64,000 bases of DNA from Coptis chinensis (GCA_015680905.1 CM027380.1:53957001-54021000); one strand, 5' to 3'; shown: positions 46,641 through 57,352, numbered from the stretch's first letter. The notes: generated by a model from the sequence alone, not told the origin. Numbers and translations: made by a program.

Positions 46641-47184
46641 TCAAGTGGGTGGGTTTCCGAAAACCACCCATGAGAAACTTGGGAGACCAAATTAAACAAC
46701 CCCAAGAAACCGACCGCGGCCGGTAAGTTACATATTCCTCCGACGGTGCAAGCAGAGGGAGTCTACGAAAAGCCAAAGGTTTATAAGTCTTGTTACTTTG
46801 GATTTGATGGATGATTTTTCTCATTATTATTATTTCAATTGGTGCTGAATTTCATGGTTTGTTACAAAGAATAACCGATGATAAGAAGCTTCTTTCTTTG
46901 ACATTTTCTCGTGAAACGTAAGAAGCGTAATGAGGTTAATTTTGGAGTGTTGCACTTTTTATTGATATTGAGAATTTCAGTACTGACAAAGCTTGTCATC
47001 TGTGATCTCGTAATTGCAGGTTGTAAACCAGGCTGCAAAGTTGTTCTTAGAGCAATCTCATAATACTGGAAGTGGTCATGTGGAGCAACAAACTGTGGTA
47101 ATGTATACTGCGATGTATCTTCATATTGCCACAATGTAGTTATGAGTAAACCTAATGTTTTGTGCTCCCGTGCATCTAGTAGAA

Positions 47185-48371
47185 TTTAAATCGGTGCCCG
47201 CTAAGGAAGTGAGGAAGGTGCCTACTAAAACAGGAATAAATTTGGTCCTGGATGATGAAGAAAATGTGGTGATTTTTATATGTTATTGAATGCATGTTAT
47301 TATTTGCACTACAAAAAATGCGAGATGAATAAAATTTTCCCTTGGATTCCGCCCTTGTAGGAATTACTGGAACGTCGTGTGAAAAGAAGAAAGTGTTCTG
47401 TAGAAGATCGACAACCATTGGTAATTAATTAAGTACTCTTGAACTCCAGCCCATCCCTTAAATGTTTTTTTGGAAGCAGATATAGTGTCTTGGTAAATTT
47501 TTATGTACTTTCATATTTGTAGTTAATTGAAGGAAGCGGGCCTTGTGCTAAAAGAAGGGGTGATAGTGAGAATAGTAGTGATAATGATTTTGTTCAGCCT
47601 CCAAAGAGGAGGGTAATAACACAATGTGAGAATAAATCAACTAAGAGCGGAAAACAAACAAGACTACCAACCAAAAACCACAACAAACCTTCAACTAAGA
47701 ACAGTCCCAAAGAAAAGTCTATTCCAACAAGCAAGCAGTGGGAGAATCAATATTGTAGCGAGTGGATTGGGGGGAATAGTTGTGAACCGCTAGGGCCTTC
47801 TTACTTTTTGGAAAAGGCTCCTGAAAAATCTGACGTGATTGTGGCAGAGGCACAATTCACGGTTATGCAAACAGTCAATGAAATTAATAGTACATCCGAT
47901 CCTCTGCTATTTGCCAATGATGGAGCGGCCAACACTCTCGCACTTGCTGAGTACCATGGGGAACTTCTAGATGTGGTCGACAATGTAGTGGAACATGACT
48001 TCATGACTTTGGGAAATGACGTGAATATGCTATTACAATATCCGGCCGATATTGTACACCCACCCGAAGATGCAGCAAGTTTTGACCCTGAAATACTGGA
48101 CTCTTTGAGGAATGAAAATGTTGAGAAAGAGTTATACGATCAGCGTGTGTTTGCAAATGATGGGGCAGCCAACACTCCCGCACTTGCTGAGTACCATGGG
48201 GAGCTCGACTTAATGACATTGGCAGATGGCGTGAATATGAACTTACAGAATCCGGACGATATTGTACACCCACCCGCAAATGCAACAAATTTTGAAATTG
48301 AGGATACAACCATTGAAGAAGATTTGGACATTAACACAACTGATGGAAAAGTGGTTTGTGCATTGTTCTGA
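47185..48371 (+). pseudogene. Middle exons of the DUF1985/Ulp1 gene, basic then acidic, with internal repeat
   Basis: Small exons are suggested at about 47190-47266 (AKEVRKVPTKTGINLVLDDE, followed by GTGG) and 47361-47420 (preceded by TTGTAG, followed by GGTAAT). The main exon runs open from 47523 to 48371, about 283 codons. It starts GSGPCAKRRGDSENSSDND, becomes Lys-rich (KSIPTSKQWENQY), then acidic. Two copies of a ~45-residue unit, FANDGAANT.ALAEYHGEL ... VHPP.(D/N)A..F, begin near 47919 and 48148. No known domain. The position between DUF1985 and the peptidase suits the variable linker of such proteins. Confidence 0.6.
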
Positions 48372-48541
48372 ACACCTTTATCTTAAGTTACAAGTATTTT
48401 TGCAAGAGTTAACATTGCAGGGTGCGTCTGTTAAACATTGTAATCTACAGTTGCCAATCTCGGTATAAAATTTGCCTGCAGGAGTTATTTTTCCATCCAT
48501 TCACACAGAATATGTGATGTTTCTGATGACTAATTTCTGCA

Positions 48542-48962
48542 GGGGAAGCAATGGTATACTTCGAAGAGTAGGCAATGGAACAAATTTTCTCACCTTGAAG
48601 AAGCAATATATACCATTTGCAAAGACAAAATTCATGCAAAATTTGATGAAATTCCATTGGTAGGGAGGAACTACTCAATACCCACAGTGAATGAATTGCC
48701 TAGTGACCGCTGATAAATGCACAACGCCCGAGAATTGATCGCACATTATCGAGCCGCGATGAGGAAGATGAAAGGGTCGTATCACATTGATTCATCGGCC
48801 ATAGTCAGCCTATGGACATAATTTAGAACTAAATCGAGAAGCTTCTCCTTTCTCAAGCACCAAGGATGGCTGAACGATGAGGTCTATACTGCTTTGCAAA
48901 ATATATATGTTGTTGATTCTCTTACCAGTTAGTCACCCTCTTCCTCTATTTTACCACTGTTT

Positions 48963-49002
<40 letters not shown>

Positions 49003-49876
49003 CCCTTTAAGGTTGTCTCCATCTACATGGAATTACTCAGAAGGTGGCAGTTGAAGGAGGGGCAATCTCGGTATAAAACTCGGGATTCAGGAAAGTACAT
49101 TATTATTGCGGACACGCTCATTCCGGTTAGTTATGTCACTCTCCACCTCATTCTCATATTTTTAGCAACTGTATTACTTAACAATTGGAATTTTCGAGTT
49201 ATACAGGTTTCCTTACTTACCTTATATGGAACCCTAGAGGGCAAGTTAAAATGTTAAATGATGGAAGTCTGACTACAGAGCAAAAGATTTCAGAAACTGC
49301 GTCCCTAATGCCATGGAGCTTGACCATGCTCTTCAGAGATATGGTTTCGGAAAAAAGTGATGTACCCCACGCAACAAAATCTAAAGGAGTAATGATGGCT
49401 TTGAGTGTGGGAATGAACAAACACTGGGTTCTTGCTGTTTTTGACTTTTCTACTTGGAAGTGTCTTCTGTATGATTCCTTAGAATTAGTAATGTTCGACA
49501 CTCTACTAACTTTGAAGATGATAGGTGCAGTGCTACCTTATGGGTTGTTAGTACATGATCCTTAGTGCATACATTGGTCACAGTTGCAGAGACAGTGGGA
49601 AATTATTCTTACTGACTGAGCTAAATAACATGATTCATGGAATTGCGGTGTTTTCGTACTAGCTTATGCAGATCAGTTGCTACGGGGTGCACACGTCCAA
49701 TTTGGAAGGGACGCTGCCCATATTAGGATGATAATAGCGAAGGACCTTCTAGATTGTGGAATTACAGAGAGACAGTTTCTCAGCAAAAAGGAAGACGTCC
49801 AATCTCTCAGAAAAAGAAGGCGGGTCATTCATAGACCACCAATGAGTAAACCAAAACCGAATACTTCTCATTCTTG
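48542..49876 (+). pseudogene. Ulp1-like cysteine peptidase (C48) domain
   Basis: Exon pieces: GKQWYTSKSRQWNKF (after TGCAG at 48541), NARELIAHYRAAMRK, then FLKHQGWLNDEVYTALQNI, the WLnDeV entry motif of Ulp1 proteases. Catalytic His is in MNKHWVLAVFDF, Asp in CLLYDSLE, Cys in DSWNCGVFVLAYADQL (codon 49644-49646), followed by a basic tail RKRRRVIHRPP. Ulp1 proteins process SUMO; in plant transposons the domain was captured by MULE and CACTA-like genes. Stops near 48713, 48820 and 49565-49620, a poly(T) run at 48966-48997 and at least two shifts make this copy inactive. Confidence 0.88.
48966..48997. repeat. Poly(T) tract inside the Ulp1 gene intron
   Basis: About 31 T. The Phe run of the frame 48877-49257 is an artefact of it. 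Confidence 0.9.
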
Positions 49877-50005
49877 ATCTCAATGGTATGCTTGTTCACG
49901 TAGCTAACAAGCTCGACCGCCACTTTCGGATTCGGGTTTACACATTCATTTTTTGAAAGGCAATTATAAGGAGGCCATTCTATGATGATTTTCTGAAGTT
50001 TTGTT

Positions 50006-50263
50006 TTGAAAGGTTCTATGTGGGTGTATGGTCATCAAGGAAAAAACTTAATTTGGTCCGGCCTTTCCGATTTCATTATGCCCGAAAAGAAGGTACCAGC
50101 TTGGCATTTTGTTGGGACCAATCCCATTGCACTACCACCGAAGTTGCACATCATTGACAACATTGACAAGCCTATCATGTTAAAAGAACTGGTCAAACTT
50201 TGGGATAAGAACGACCCAAATCTTCCTTGGGAGAGGAGAGAGTATAATGAATCAAACACGTGA
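50006..50263 (+). CDS. Short open frame, no family recognised
   Basis: An 85-codon frame (MWVYGHQGKNLIWSGLS, MPEKKVPAWHFVGTNPIALP, KLWDKNDPNLPWERREYNES) with normal-looking amino-acid use. It lies 130 bp after the Ulp1 tail and could be a further exon of that gene or a separate exon remnant. No domain, signal peptide or membrane segment is seen. Support is only the composition. Confidence 0.3.
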   Translation: MKGSMWVYGHQGKNLIWSGLSDFIMPEKKVPAWHFVGTNPIALPPKLHIIDNIDKPIMLKELVKLWDKNDPNLPWERREYNESNT

Positions 50264-51112
50264 TGTTGGATGATTCTCCGTGATAAAGCATTGTTTAATT
50301 CCGCGACACACCGCCATATTCCCGACTTCATACGATTTTCGAATGAAAACGATAATTCCTTAGGACCTCGGTGATATTAGGATGTATTTGGAAGGATTAG
50401 AGACAAGTAAAAATGTCCAAAAGTACATTGAGCAACATCCTTTTGGCCAAGCTCTTACTTAAGAGCGATCCATCTTGGCCATATTATCCGCAACTCATCA
50501 ATTCTCGCTTGCATGCTCCTTCGCACTCGGATTGTGAAAATTGGCTTAATCATTTTTATTCTTATATACCGTTGTAATTTTTGTTTCCCTTTTCATTTGA
50601 GTGTTAGATGTTGTTGAAGTACTTGTCCGATTAAGTACTTTGTTAGATGTTGTCGCAGTGAAATGAAGCACTTTGTTTTGTAATACTTTTTGTTCGAAAG
50701 TGTTAGTGTTAGATGTTGTTTGAGTGTTGGTGTTAGATGTTATTTCCCTTTAACCTAGTTTTGCATCTTCCAACGTGGCTTCACTAGTCCACGTGCAACT
50801 AACTCACCTTTATCACTATGAGATTAATCTAACGGTTGTCATTGAGTAACCGTTGAGAGTCGCTGCAGTCATCTTTGTCAAGAATTGCTTCAAATTTAAC
50901 CTTTAAAAGTGGAGCCTTAAAAGTGAGTGAAAACTAAAAAAAAAAAAAATCAGAAACTGATGTCTTCTTCTTCAACTAATGTTGGTAAGTTCAATATTTT
51001 CAATATTGTCATCTTTTTCGTTTTTCTGCAACAGGGGGATTTTTCAAATGCTTTCGGTGATTTAAGGGGGTATCTAAAATTCTCTTGAAATTATATATTT
51101 TTCCTGATTCAG
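50264..51112. other. Intergenic, no gene recognised
   Basis: GTGTTAGATGTTGTT-type phrases repeat between 50600 and 50740. A Ser-rich start MSSSSTNV at 50960 followed by a GTAAG donor might be exon 1 of the gene at 51113, but the phases do not fit. Confidence 0.45.
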
Positions 51113-51676
51113 TGCCAAATTTGCGATGAAGTAGGACATCCAGCTTATAGATGTCCTTGGGTGTAAACCCCCTGCAAATATCCTAAATGTGATGGGTTTC
51201 TTATGTTGCAACTTTCTCTAACATCAAGAAATCCCGATAGAAAGTATCTAAAGTGCCTATATGGGAATTTTCAAAGTGGATTAAAATGCCTTGATGAGGC
51301 TATTTTAGATGTTAAAAATGATTTAACAAATGGATGTCACAAGTGGGGAGATACAAGCCACTGGAAGATACAATGCCCATGGAACAGTTGTGTCTGCAAT
51401 AACAAGATGTGTGGTGGAGAGAGGTCACTCAAGACTACTCAATATGGGTTGAACACTGGGAGGAAGTACTTAAAATGCTCACTATGTTTAAGTTTTGAGT
51501 GGCTGTCTGATGCAATGAGGGAGGCAAGACAAAAGACTGAAAAATTTGACCTAACGGTTACCATAAAGATGGCGCTATCAGACTTTGCAAAAATGTGTCT
51601 TAAAAGTAATGTATGCATGAATGAATCAAGATATGAGTGCCAAATCCCTGTAATGAATAAACATATAAACATATGA
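51113..51676 (+). pseudogene. Duplicated CCHC zinc knuckle plus GRF-type zinc finger protein
   Basis: The frame begins after GATTCAG at 51112. It reads CQICDEVGHPAYRCPW (CCHC knuckle), a TAA, then CKYPKCDGFLMLQLSLTSRN and RKYLKCLYGNFQSGLKCLDE, the GRF pattern (SRNP-RKY-KC). A second round follows: CHKWGDTSHWKIQCPWNSC, CNNKMCGGERSL, NTGRKYLKCSLCLSFEWL. GRF fingers bind single-stranded nucleic acid in other proteins. The last ~50 residues (TEKFDLTVTIKMAL...) are unassigned. Apart from the TAA at about 51167, 180 codons are open. Could be a transposon or host gene exon; no promoter or first exon is certain. Confidence 0.55.
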
Positions 51677-51796
51677 ATGTAATTTTCTTAGTTTTTACTT
51701 TTTAGCAGTGCTAATCAAATAATAGTCCTTAATGAAATAGCCTAATCAATGTATGCATGAATGAATCGAGATAACAGTCCTTTAGGGTTCTTGAGT

Positions 51797-51990
51797 AAAG
51801 AATATTCATAGCTCATGACTATGAACATTGATTGTTCATAGTATGTACAATATGGACTATGAGCATTCATTGTTCATAGCTATGAGCTATGAATAGCTAT
51901 GAACAATGAGTGTTCATAGCTACCGAACTATGAACAATCACTGTTCATAGTCCAATTGTGATATGAACAATCATTGTTCATAGTCCAATT
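51797..51990. repeat. Palindromic minisatellite array 7
   Basis: ATGAACATTGATTGTTCATAG, ATGAACAATGAGTGTTCATAG, ATGAACAATCACTGTTCATAG with spacers CTCATGACT and TCCAATTGTGAT. Same order of units as in 58.1-58.4 kb. Confidence 0.88.
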
Positions 51991-52137
51991 GTATGTATGC
52001 AATCAAGGCTACTTTTCATTTCTGTATAGTCGAGTCTCTGTTGGGTTTGGTTTTTTGGTAAATGACTGGTACAATTGATGTAGGGAGGATTGATTGCCGC
52101 GGATTTCGCATTAAGTTAACGTAAATGTCATATACTA

Positions 52138-53308
52138 ATTGATTGATTGATTATAGGTTTTCATGGATTTTCATGGCTTAGGCTGTGCAGATGTCTCAAT
52201 AGTAACAGAATTGAATTTCGATTGGGACATAGTTGCCATGGAATCTATTTGATTCTGCATTGATTAAACATCTTTCTTTAGTTTCCAAGTCTTGAAGAAG
52301 CTTACAATCTTCTGGATTTGCATCGACTACTTCAAACTCAGATTGTAACTTTGTCACCTAATTATTTACATTGCCAAAATACTTGGTGAAGAGAAACACT
52401 CGTCTGTTTATGAATAGAAACACTACGCCAATGTAACATTGCTTTGGCGTAAAACTCCACAAATGTCAACCTTCCAGACGCTTCATCGATCTTGTAATCC
52501 TGGCAACTTTAGGAGTAGAATTTGACTCTTCAACACCAAGCTTCTACTTATTCTCCTTCTTTTGTTTGCCAACGTCAACTACATCTCTTTGTAGTTGTTG
52601 CACCGAGGGTCTTTCTTGCTGAAAATCTGATGCCCCTTGCACTGTCGTTGCACTTGCTTGTGTTTCCTTGACAATTGTGGAATTAGGCAATGGAGTTGGA
52701 TGCCTCAGAACATCAGTATATGTGAAAAACAATAAAATACAATTAAGAACACTATATTGTCTTTAGCTATATTGTCAAATATATCAGATGTCGGGAATAT
52801 ACCAAAATAACAAATTGAACTATTTAAGTAAAGAACAAATTCACAGTCAACTGACTCTCAAACTGCCGAAGAAATATAGATATAGGGAAGGGATCAGTTT
52901 ACTCACCATAGTTTACTCACTTTCGTACTCTAAATAGCGTGTCGGATCAATTAATCTAATGGCCAGTTTTTTGCTTAGGTGGACTGCCATGTACTTTGTT
53001 CAGAAGGAAAATGGCTTTGAGCTTGAGTCTAGAACTCAAGAGCTGAATCTAGTAATGAGTTAAGGACAATCATGGGTCCCATTTCTTCTCTCTCCTTCCT
53101 TTCCTTTGTTGTTCATACTCAGTGTTCATAGTCCACTAGGAGTATGAACACTGAATGTTCATACTCTTGTTGGACTATGAACATTCAGTGTTCATACTCT
53201 TAGTGGACTATGAACATTGAATGTTCATACTTTTTTTGGACTATGAACATTCAATGTTCATACTCCTAGTAGACTATGAACATAGAATGTTCACACTCTT
53301 GCAATGCA
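52138..53308. repeat. Segmental duplication, copy B
   Basis: Direct-orientation partner of 40153-41358. A minus-strand frame at 52544-52732 is open here but broken in copy A, so it is not convincing as a gene. Flanked by palindrome arrays on both sides (51797-51990 and 53109-53297). Confidence 0.92.
53109..53297. repeat. Palindromic minisatellite array 8
   Basis: Copy-B equivalent of array 6, same unit order, with a T run replacing part of one spacer near 53230. Confidence 0.9.
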
Positions 53309-53715
53309 CATAGCCAATCATTTGAGATGGCTCAGGTAGGTTTTTAAACCAATTCAATCTTGCTTCCATTTTCACAAACGCCAGTCCCTCCAAAAGTTCC
53401 AGTTCTTACGAAAAATTTATATCATATTCAAAAACAACATTCAAATTTTACACTTCAAAGGATACTGTTCTAAATAATATAATTTGTAAGAAAATAACAA
53501 AGGTTTTTCTTGTCTTTTAATGTAGAAAACTGTACAAGCAGTTCACTGGAAGACGGAAAAGCAGAGAATGAACAAAATGAGTCCAAGAAAGATACGATAG
53601 TCTACTTGAAACAACATTACCAGGTAATACTTGTTGAGATTATAAAGCCTTGCCATCAAATATATAAAGGAATCTACTAATCATAGAAAACCTATAAGCA
53701 TACCTAGTGTTTTGA
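53309..53715. other. Intergenic, no gene recognised
   Basis: A short exon-like stretch (53524-53620, KTVQAV..., Lys/Glu/Ser-rich, followed by GGTAATAC) is too weak to assign. Confidence 0.45.
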
Positions 53716-53717
53716 GA

Positions 53718-54690
53718 TCAGAGCACCGTCTTCAAATTTAGCAATATGGTAACCTCTAAAAATGATTTTTGCAATGACTGTATCTTCTTATTGAGTTCGG
53801 CCAGCTCCTTCTCCTTGCCACTCAATTTAATAGTCAAGGTTATGCCAACTTTCTTCAACACCAAAGCACTTTTTAGTAAAAACTCGAGAAACTTGAATTC
53901 GTTTTCAGACCCTTCAAAATTTTGCATCTCAATGCACTTCTTAGTTGGACGGCTTGCAAGTAAATGATAACTCGATCCCAATCTCCTCTCTCATCTTCAA
54001 ATCCCGATAATTCTCTCGATAAAACAATTAGTAAAAGCAACAAGACAATTTGTGTTTCTACAATTTGTTTCTTTTTATTTTCTCTTCAAGCATTACTACG
54101 GTTTTCCCCTTGTTCCAATAATTAGCAACATATACAAAAGAGGCAAACATAACAGATGTAATAGGCATCCCTAGTGAGACTTTTATTTATTTGTTTATAT
54201 TTTAAGTAGAAATGTTGGCCTGTATAATAAAACCCCAGTTAGAGTGGTTTAGAGTTCTAGTTATTAAGGGGTAGTATTATTATATATAGGTTTTGTAGCC
54301 TTCTTTGTCAATGCCTCAATGGATTATTAGAAAAAAAATTATTATTTTTGAAAGATCTTGATAGTGAATATTAAATTGAGTTGAAACCCTAGTTGTTGAT
54401 TTGTTATATATTATTCTGTTGCGTTTGATGAACTTAGTAGTTGGTAACTTTAAGCTGTAACTGTATAACTACAAGATAAGAGTTGAAAAAAACTGAAATA
54501 TGACATAGTATTCGATCAATACCTCGGTTCTTTCCAAGACAAGAGTTTCTAAAAGTGGGAAAACCTCTAATAGTTTTGCCAATGATAGATGTAAGATTTG
54601 TCACACCATTCTCTAAACTTCAGATAGTTCAAACTTTGGACTGAAACTGGCACCCCTTCCAACATATTCGGAAATTCTTCAAAAGCCTGA
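53718..54690 (-). pseudogene. F-box/LRR-FBD gene remnant
   Basis: Minus strand. The upstream exon follows a CATTGTCAG acceptor at about 54688 with AFEEFPNMLEGVPVSVQSL and NYLKF, then, after one shift, LAKLLEVFPLLETLVLERTE, a leucine-rich-repeat stretch. The downstream exon (53981-53718) reads KKCIEMQNFEGSENEFKFLE, FLLKSALVLKKVGI and KEKELAELNKKIQSL. This is the FBD domain (C-x-ExxxFxGxxxE-x-L-x-FLL-x-A-x-VLKK), usual C-terminus of plant F-box/LRR proteins. A further LRR-like phrase (NLDNLYTLRYL) is near 54920. No F-box is seen. F-box/FBD genes evolve quickly and leave many relics. Confidence 0.72.
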
Positions 54691-55248
54691 CAATGAAAAA
54701 GAGAGCAATCTAGAAACAACTACTTCACAGGTAAAATTTTGACAGTGAGGAAGTACTTGACAAATGGTGTTTTTCCCATATGCTACAACTGAATTGTTCG
54801 AGGAGAGCATCTATATATCAACCATTTACAACCTAGCAAAGTTACAAACCATTGGATTTCGACACCATAGCTTTAATCAGTAGAGGCCAGAGGGGTATTC
54901 CTCGGAGAAAGGTACCTTAGAGTATAGAGATTGTCTAAATTGGCATTTAAGTTTGTAGTCAACAAATCTGTTATGTCACCCGACATACTTATTTAAAACA
55001 TTGTTAGTTCAAATTACTGTGTTCCAAACTCCTTGACCAAAAATAAAAAAGAAGAGAAACCGTAAAGCACATTTGTTTTCCAAATGTTATGAAACTTTAT
55101 ACAATTGAAATAATTGAGTCCTCACTAATAAATAAAAAAGTACACAATGCTAGCTGAAGCCATTTTCATAATAGAGAAAGATGAAAGAAAACATACTTGA
55201 AAACCATGTCCTGATAGAGTAAGCGACTTTGATTGTTGTGTTGACTGA
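54691..55248. other. Probable intron/exon remains of the FBD gene, otherwise unassigned
   Basis: AT-rich. Only the short LRR-like phrase near 54920 (minus) is suggestive. Confidence 0.4.
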
Positions 55249-55434
55249 GCTCCAGGATTGCGCTAGTTGATATCTTTCCATGAATGACTGTAATAGTTGT
55301 TGGTAACAACCTGGGTGTTGGGTCGTTGGTACGATCTGATGTGGTGGGACGAGCTGAAGTAAGACGTCCTGCCTTGTGGACACATGCTCTGTAGTGTAGA
55401 ACGGAGGGTACTTACACAGCCCCCTTTATTTTTG
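55249..55434 (-). mobile_element. Tat-like LTR fragment with polypurine tract (minus orientation)
   Basis: Minus strand: AAAAATAAAGGGGGC then TGTGTAAGTACCCTCCG, followed by LTR sequence including CTAGCGCAATCCTGGAGCTC (55242-55263 region), which recurs at 57040-57070 in the + oriented copy. The internal region would lie at higher coordinates, where a plus-strand antisense-type ORF is found (55933-56437). Confidence 0.6.
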
Positions 55435-55750
55435 GGTAAATCTAGGGTGCATGTGGACATTTGTTGCATGTGGAAAGAACGGTTTAAAAAGTAAAGATTT
55501 GAAAGCACGTGTCTGACAGCTGTTTTGTTTTGAAATAATGTTTTGGGGAATGTGCGCGAACTGTTTGGGCTGGATTTGTGGGCCCAAAGTTACGGCGATT
55601 TGTGGGCGTGTAATGATTTAGGTTTTGGGAACACGAAACGTTTTGATTGTCTTGAGGTGTTTGGGCAGTTGATGGTTTTTTGACTTGTTAGAAGCTTTTT
55701 GTGTGTGAGTGGCCCAGATGACATACACCCTGCGCACCATAGATTTACCC
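55434..55750. mobile_element. MITE with GGGTAAATCTA TIRs, 317 bp
   Basis: Left GGGTAAATCTAGGGTGCATG and right (reverse complement) GGGTAAATCTATGGTGCGCA. No coding capacity. The right arm carries the family phrase GAGTGGCCCAGATG seen in the 42.4-kb units. No clear TSD, and the left end abuts the polypurine tract of the retroelement at 55420-55434. Confidence 0.6.
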
Positions 55751-55932
55751 AAATAACAAAAAGAAAGAGAGAAAGAAAGAGAAAGAAAAACTTCTCGGCC
55801 AACTTGAATCAGGTTTGTCTTTCAACTTTAAAAATTTGAGCTTTCTTTCTTTCTTTGATTGTGCAATGTCTATGACTAGTGATAGTTTGAGTGGTGAGGC
55901 TAAAGTTAATGAATAGAGAGAGAGAACTGTAA

Positions 55933-56437
55933 GTGAGTAGTGGTGATGAGGCTTCGTCATCTTCCTCTTTGGAGACGGTGGATGAGAGGAAGCCTAGGTC
56001 GGTGAATTGTTACACCGCTTTGAGGAAGGAGTTTGGTTGGGTGAAATCCAACCTGGCCATGTATGATCTGGCTGGGGAGAAGAATTTGTATACTAACGAC
56101 TACGTTCCTTGGGGTGGAGGAGTAGTTGTTTGTTATGGGCAGTTGAAGGCTGGGATGAGGCTGCCCTTTTCCCGTCTTACTGTGGAGGTGCTGAATTTTT
56201 TTGGGGAAAGCCCCTTGTCAGCTCGTGGGGACCAGTTGGAGGATTCTCCTTGTGTTGGATTTGTTGAATGACAGGGGCTATAACATCTGTTTAAGCGATG
56301 TGACGGAGCACTTTGTTGTGAGGAGGTTGGGTGGTGTGAACTTTAGTTTTCATGTTTATAAGGGGAAGTCTCCTGTTATTGTGGGGGTGAGTAAGGAGGA
56401 AGCCGTTGTTGGGGGAATAGGCTCAGATACAAACTAA
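55933..56437 (+). pseudogene. Tat antisense-type ORF (PF04195-like putative gypsy-type transposon domain), orphan copy
   Basis: Reads SSGDEASSSSSLETVDERKP, YVPWGGGVVVCYGQLKAGMR and LPFSRLTVEVLNFFGESP, then after one shift LLNDRGYNICLSDVTEHFVV and RRLGGVNFSFHVYKGKSP. The same order (VCxGQL-PFSKL, LLN-G-VxDIIEHF-RR-NFS, SPVxxGVS) is in the antisense gene of the complete Tat element at 21.6-22.1 kb. Relative to the neighbouring minus-oriented LTR fragment (55249-55434) this ORF is antisense, exactly as in the intact element. A LINE fragment follows and cuts it at about 56410-56440. Confidence 0.72.
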
Positions 56438-56439
56438 GG

Positions 56440-56854
56440 CGATTGAGATGGGGTTCACGAAAGTATGGGTGGAGTCGGACTCCACGGCAGCAATCAAAGC
56501 ATTCCAAACCAACTCAATGCACTGGAAAGTTAGAGCAGATTGGGAAAGGACTAAAGGGAAGGCAAATATAGTTCTAACTTCTAACAAGCACATGGAGGGA
56601 GGCAAATTTCAGAGCAGACTTGTGTGCAAAGAAAGGAGCGACCCTAACAAAAGGCCAGAAGCAATGGTGGGAGAATAGACCTAATTTTGTTTATAGGTTA
56701 GAGAATCAACACTCTACTTATTTCAGATTTATTTCTTAAAAATTTAGGAAATGTATGTTGGAGTGGTCTACCCAGGGCCCTCACAAATGTATACCGTTTT
56801 TTCTTTGCTATCTAATACAATTGGCTTACAATTACCCTTTAGCAAAAAAAAAAA
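56440..56854 (+). mobile_element. 5'-truncated LINE, RNase H C-terminus and 3' end
   Basis: MGFTKVWVESDSTAAIKAF and SMHWKVRADWERTK are the C-terminal half of an L1 RNase H (ESDS motif). A frameshift leads to AMVGE/QKQWWENRPNFVYRLEN, 3' UTR with CTACCCAGGGCCCTCAC, CCTTTAGC and poly(A). The 3' 200 bp is the reverse complement of the insert at 32827-33031, so both belong to one LINE family. GTTGT occurs at both edges (56405 and 56855), too short to be a sure TSD. Confidence 0.85.
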
Positions 56855-56875
56855 GTTGTCCAAAAAAAAAAATTC

Positions 56876-57352
56876 AAAAATAAGAGGTCGGGCTATGTAA
56901 GTACCTTCCGTTCTACATTCATATTACTACATCACACGTGTCCACAACCCAGGGCGTATCTCCATCAGCCCCTACTACGTCATAACGATCCAACCTCAGG
57001 TCGTCCCAAATTTCAATTACCCCCAGCCATATATGGAAGCAAATCATCTAGCGCAATCTTGGAGCTCAGTCAACGTACCATTCAAGGAGACATTTACTTT
57101 GTAACATCAGGAGTAATGGAGAATCATCAAGATAGCATGCAAGATGGATCTACAGTTGATAACGGCCTGGAACAAATAAGGAAAGTGAGGTCAAACTATA
57201 AGTAGAGAGAGATGAACTACGTAAGGTTGGATTCAAGTTTACCCCAAGAAACTTGATACGTAGGCAACTCTTGTCCCAAGCAAGAGTGAAGCCATTCCCT
57301 ATCAAACAATACATCAGGTCGTAGACCCTAAATACCAACCCTCTACAGTCTG
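56876..57352 (+). mobile_element. Tat-like LTR fragment (plus orientation)
   Basis: A purine-rich AAAAATAAGAGGTCGGGC precedes TATGTAAGTACCTTCCG. Shared phrases with the minus copy at 55.25-55.43 kb are TCTACA...CGTGTCCACA and CTAGCGCAATCTTGGAGC. Toward the end it has ACTACGTAAGGTTGGATTC and GATACGTAGGCAACTCTTG, the U5-like signature of many Tat LTRs. No 5' partner is found. Confidence 0.6.

Noticed and set aside
48877..49257. 126-codon frame with a Phe run as a membrane protein
   Set aside because: The run is the poly(T) tract of an Ulp1 intron; the flanking parts are peptidase exons.
52544..52732. Possible gene in segmental duplication copy B
   Set aside because: The frame is broken in copy A and matches no family.
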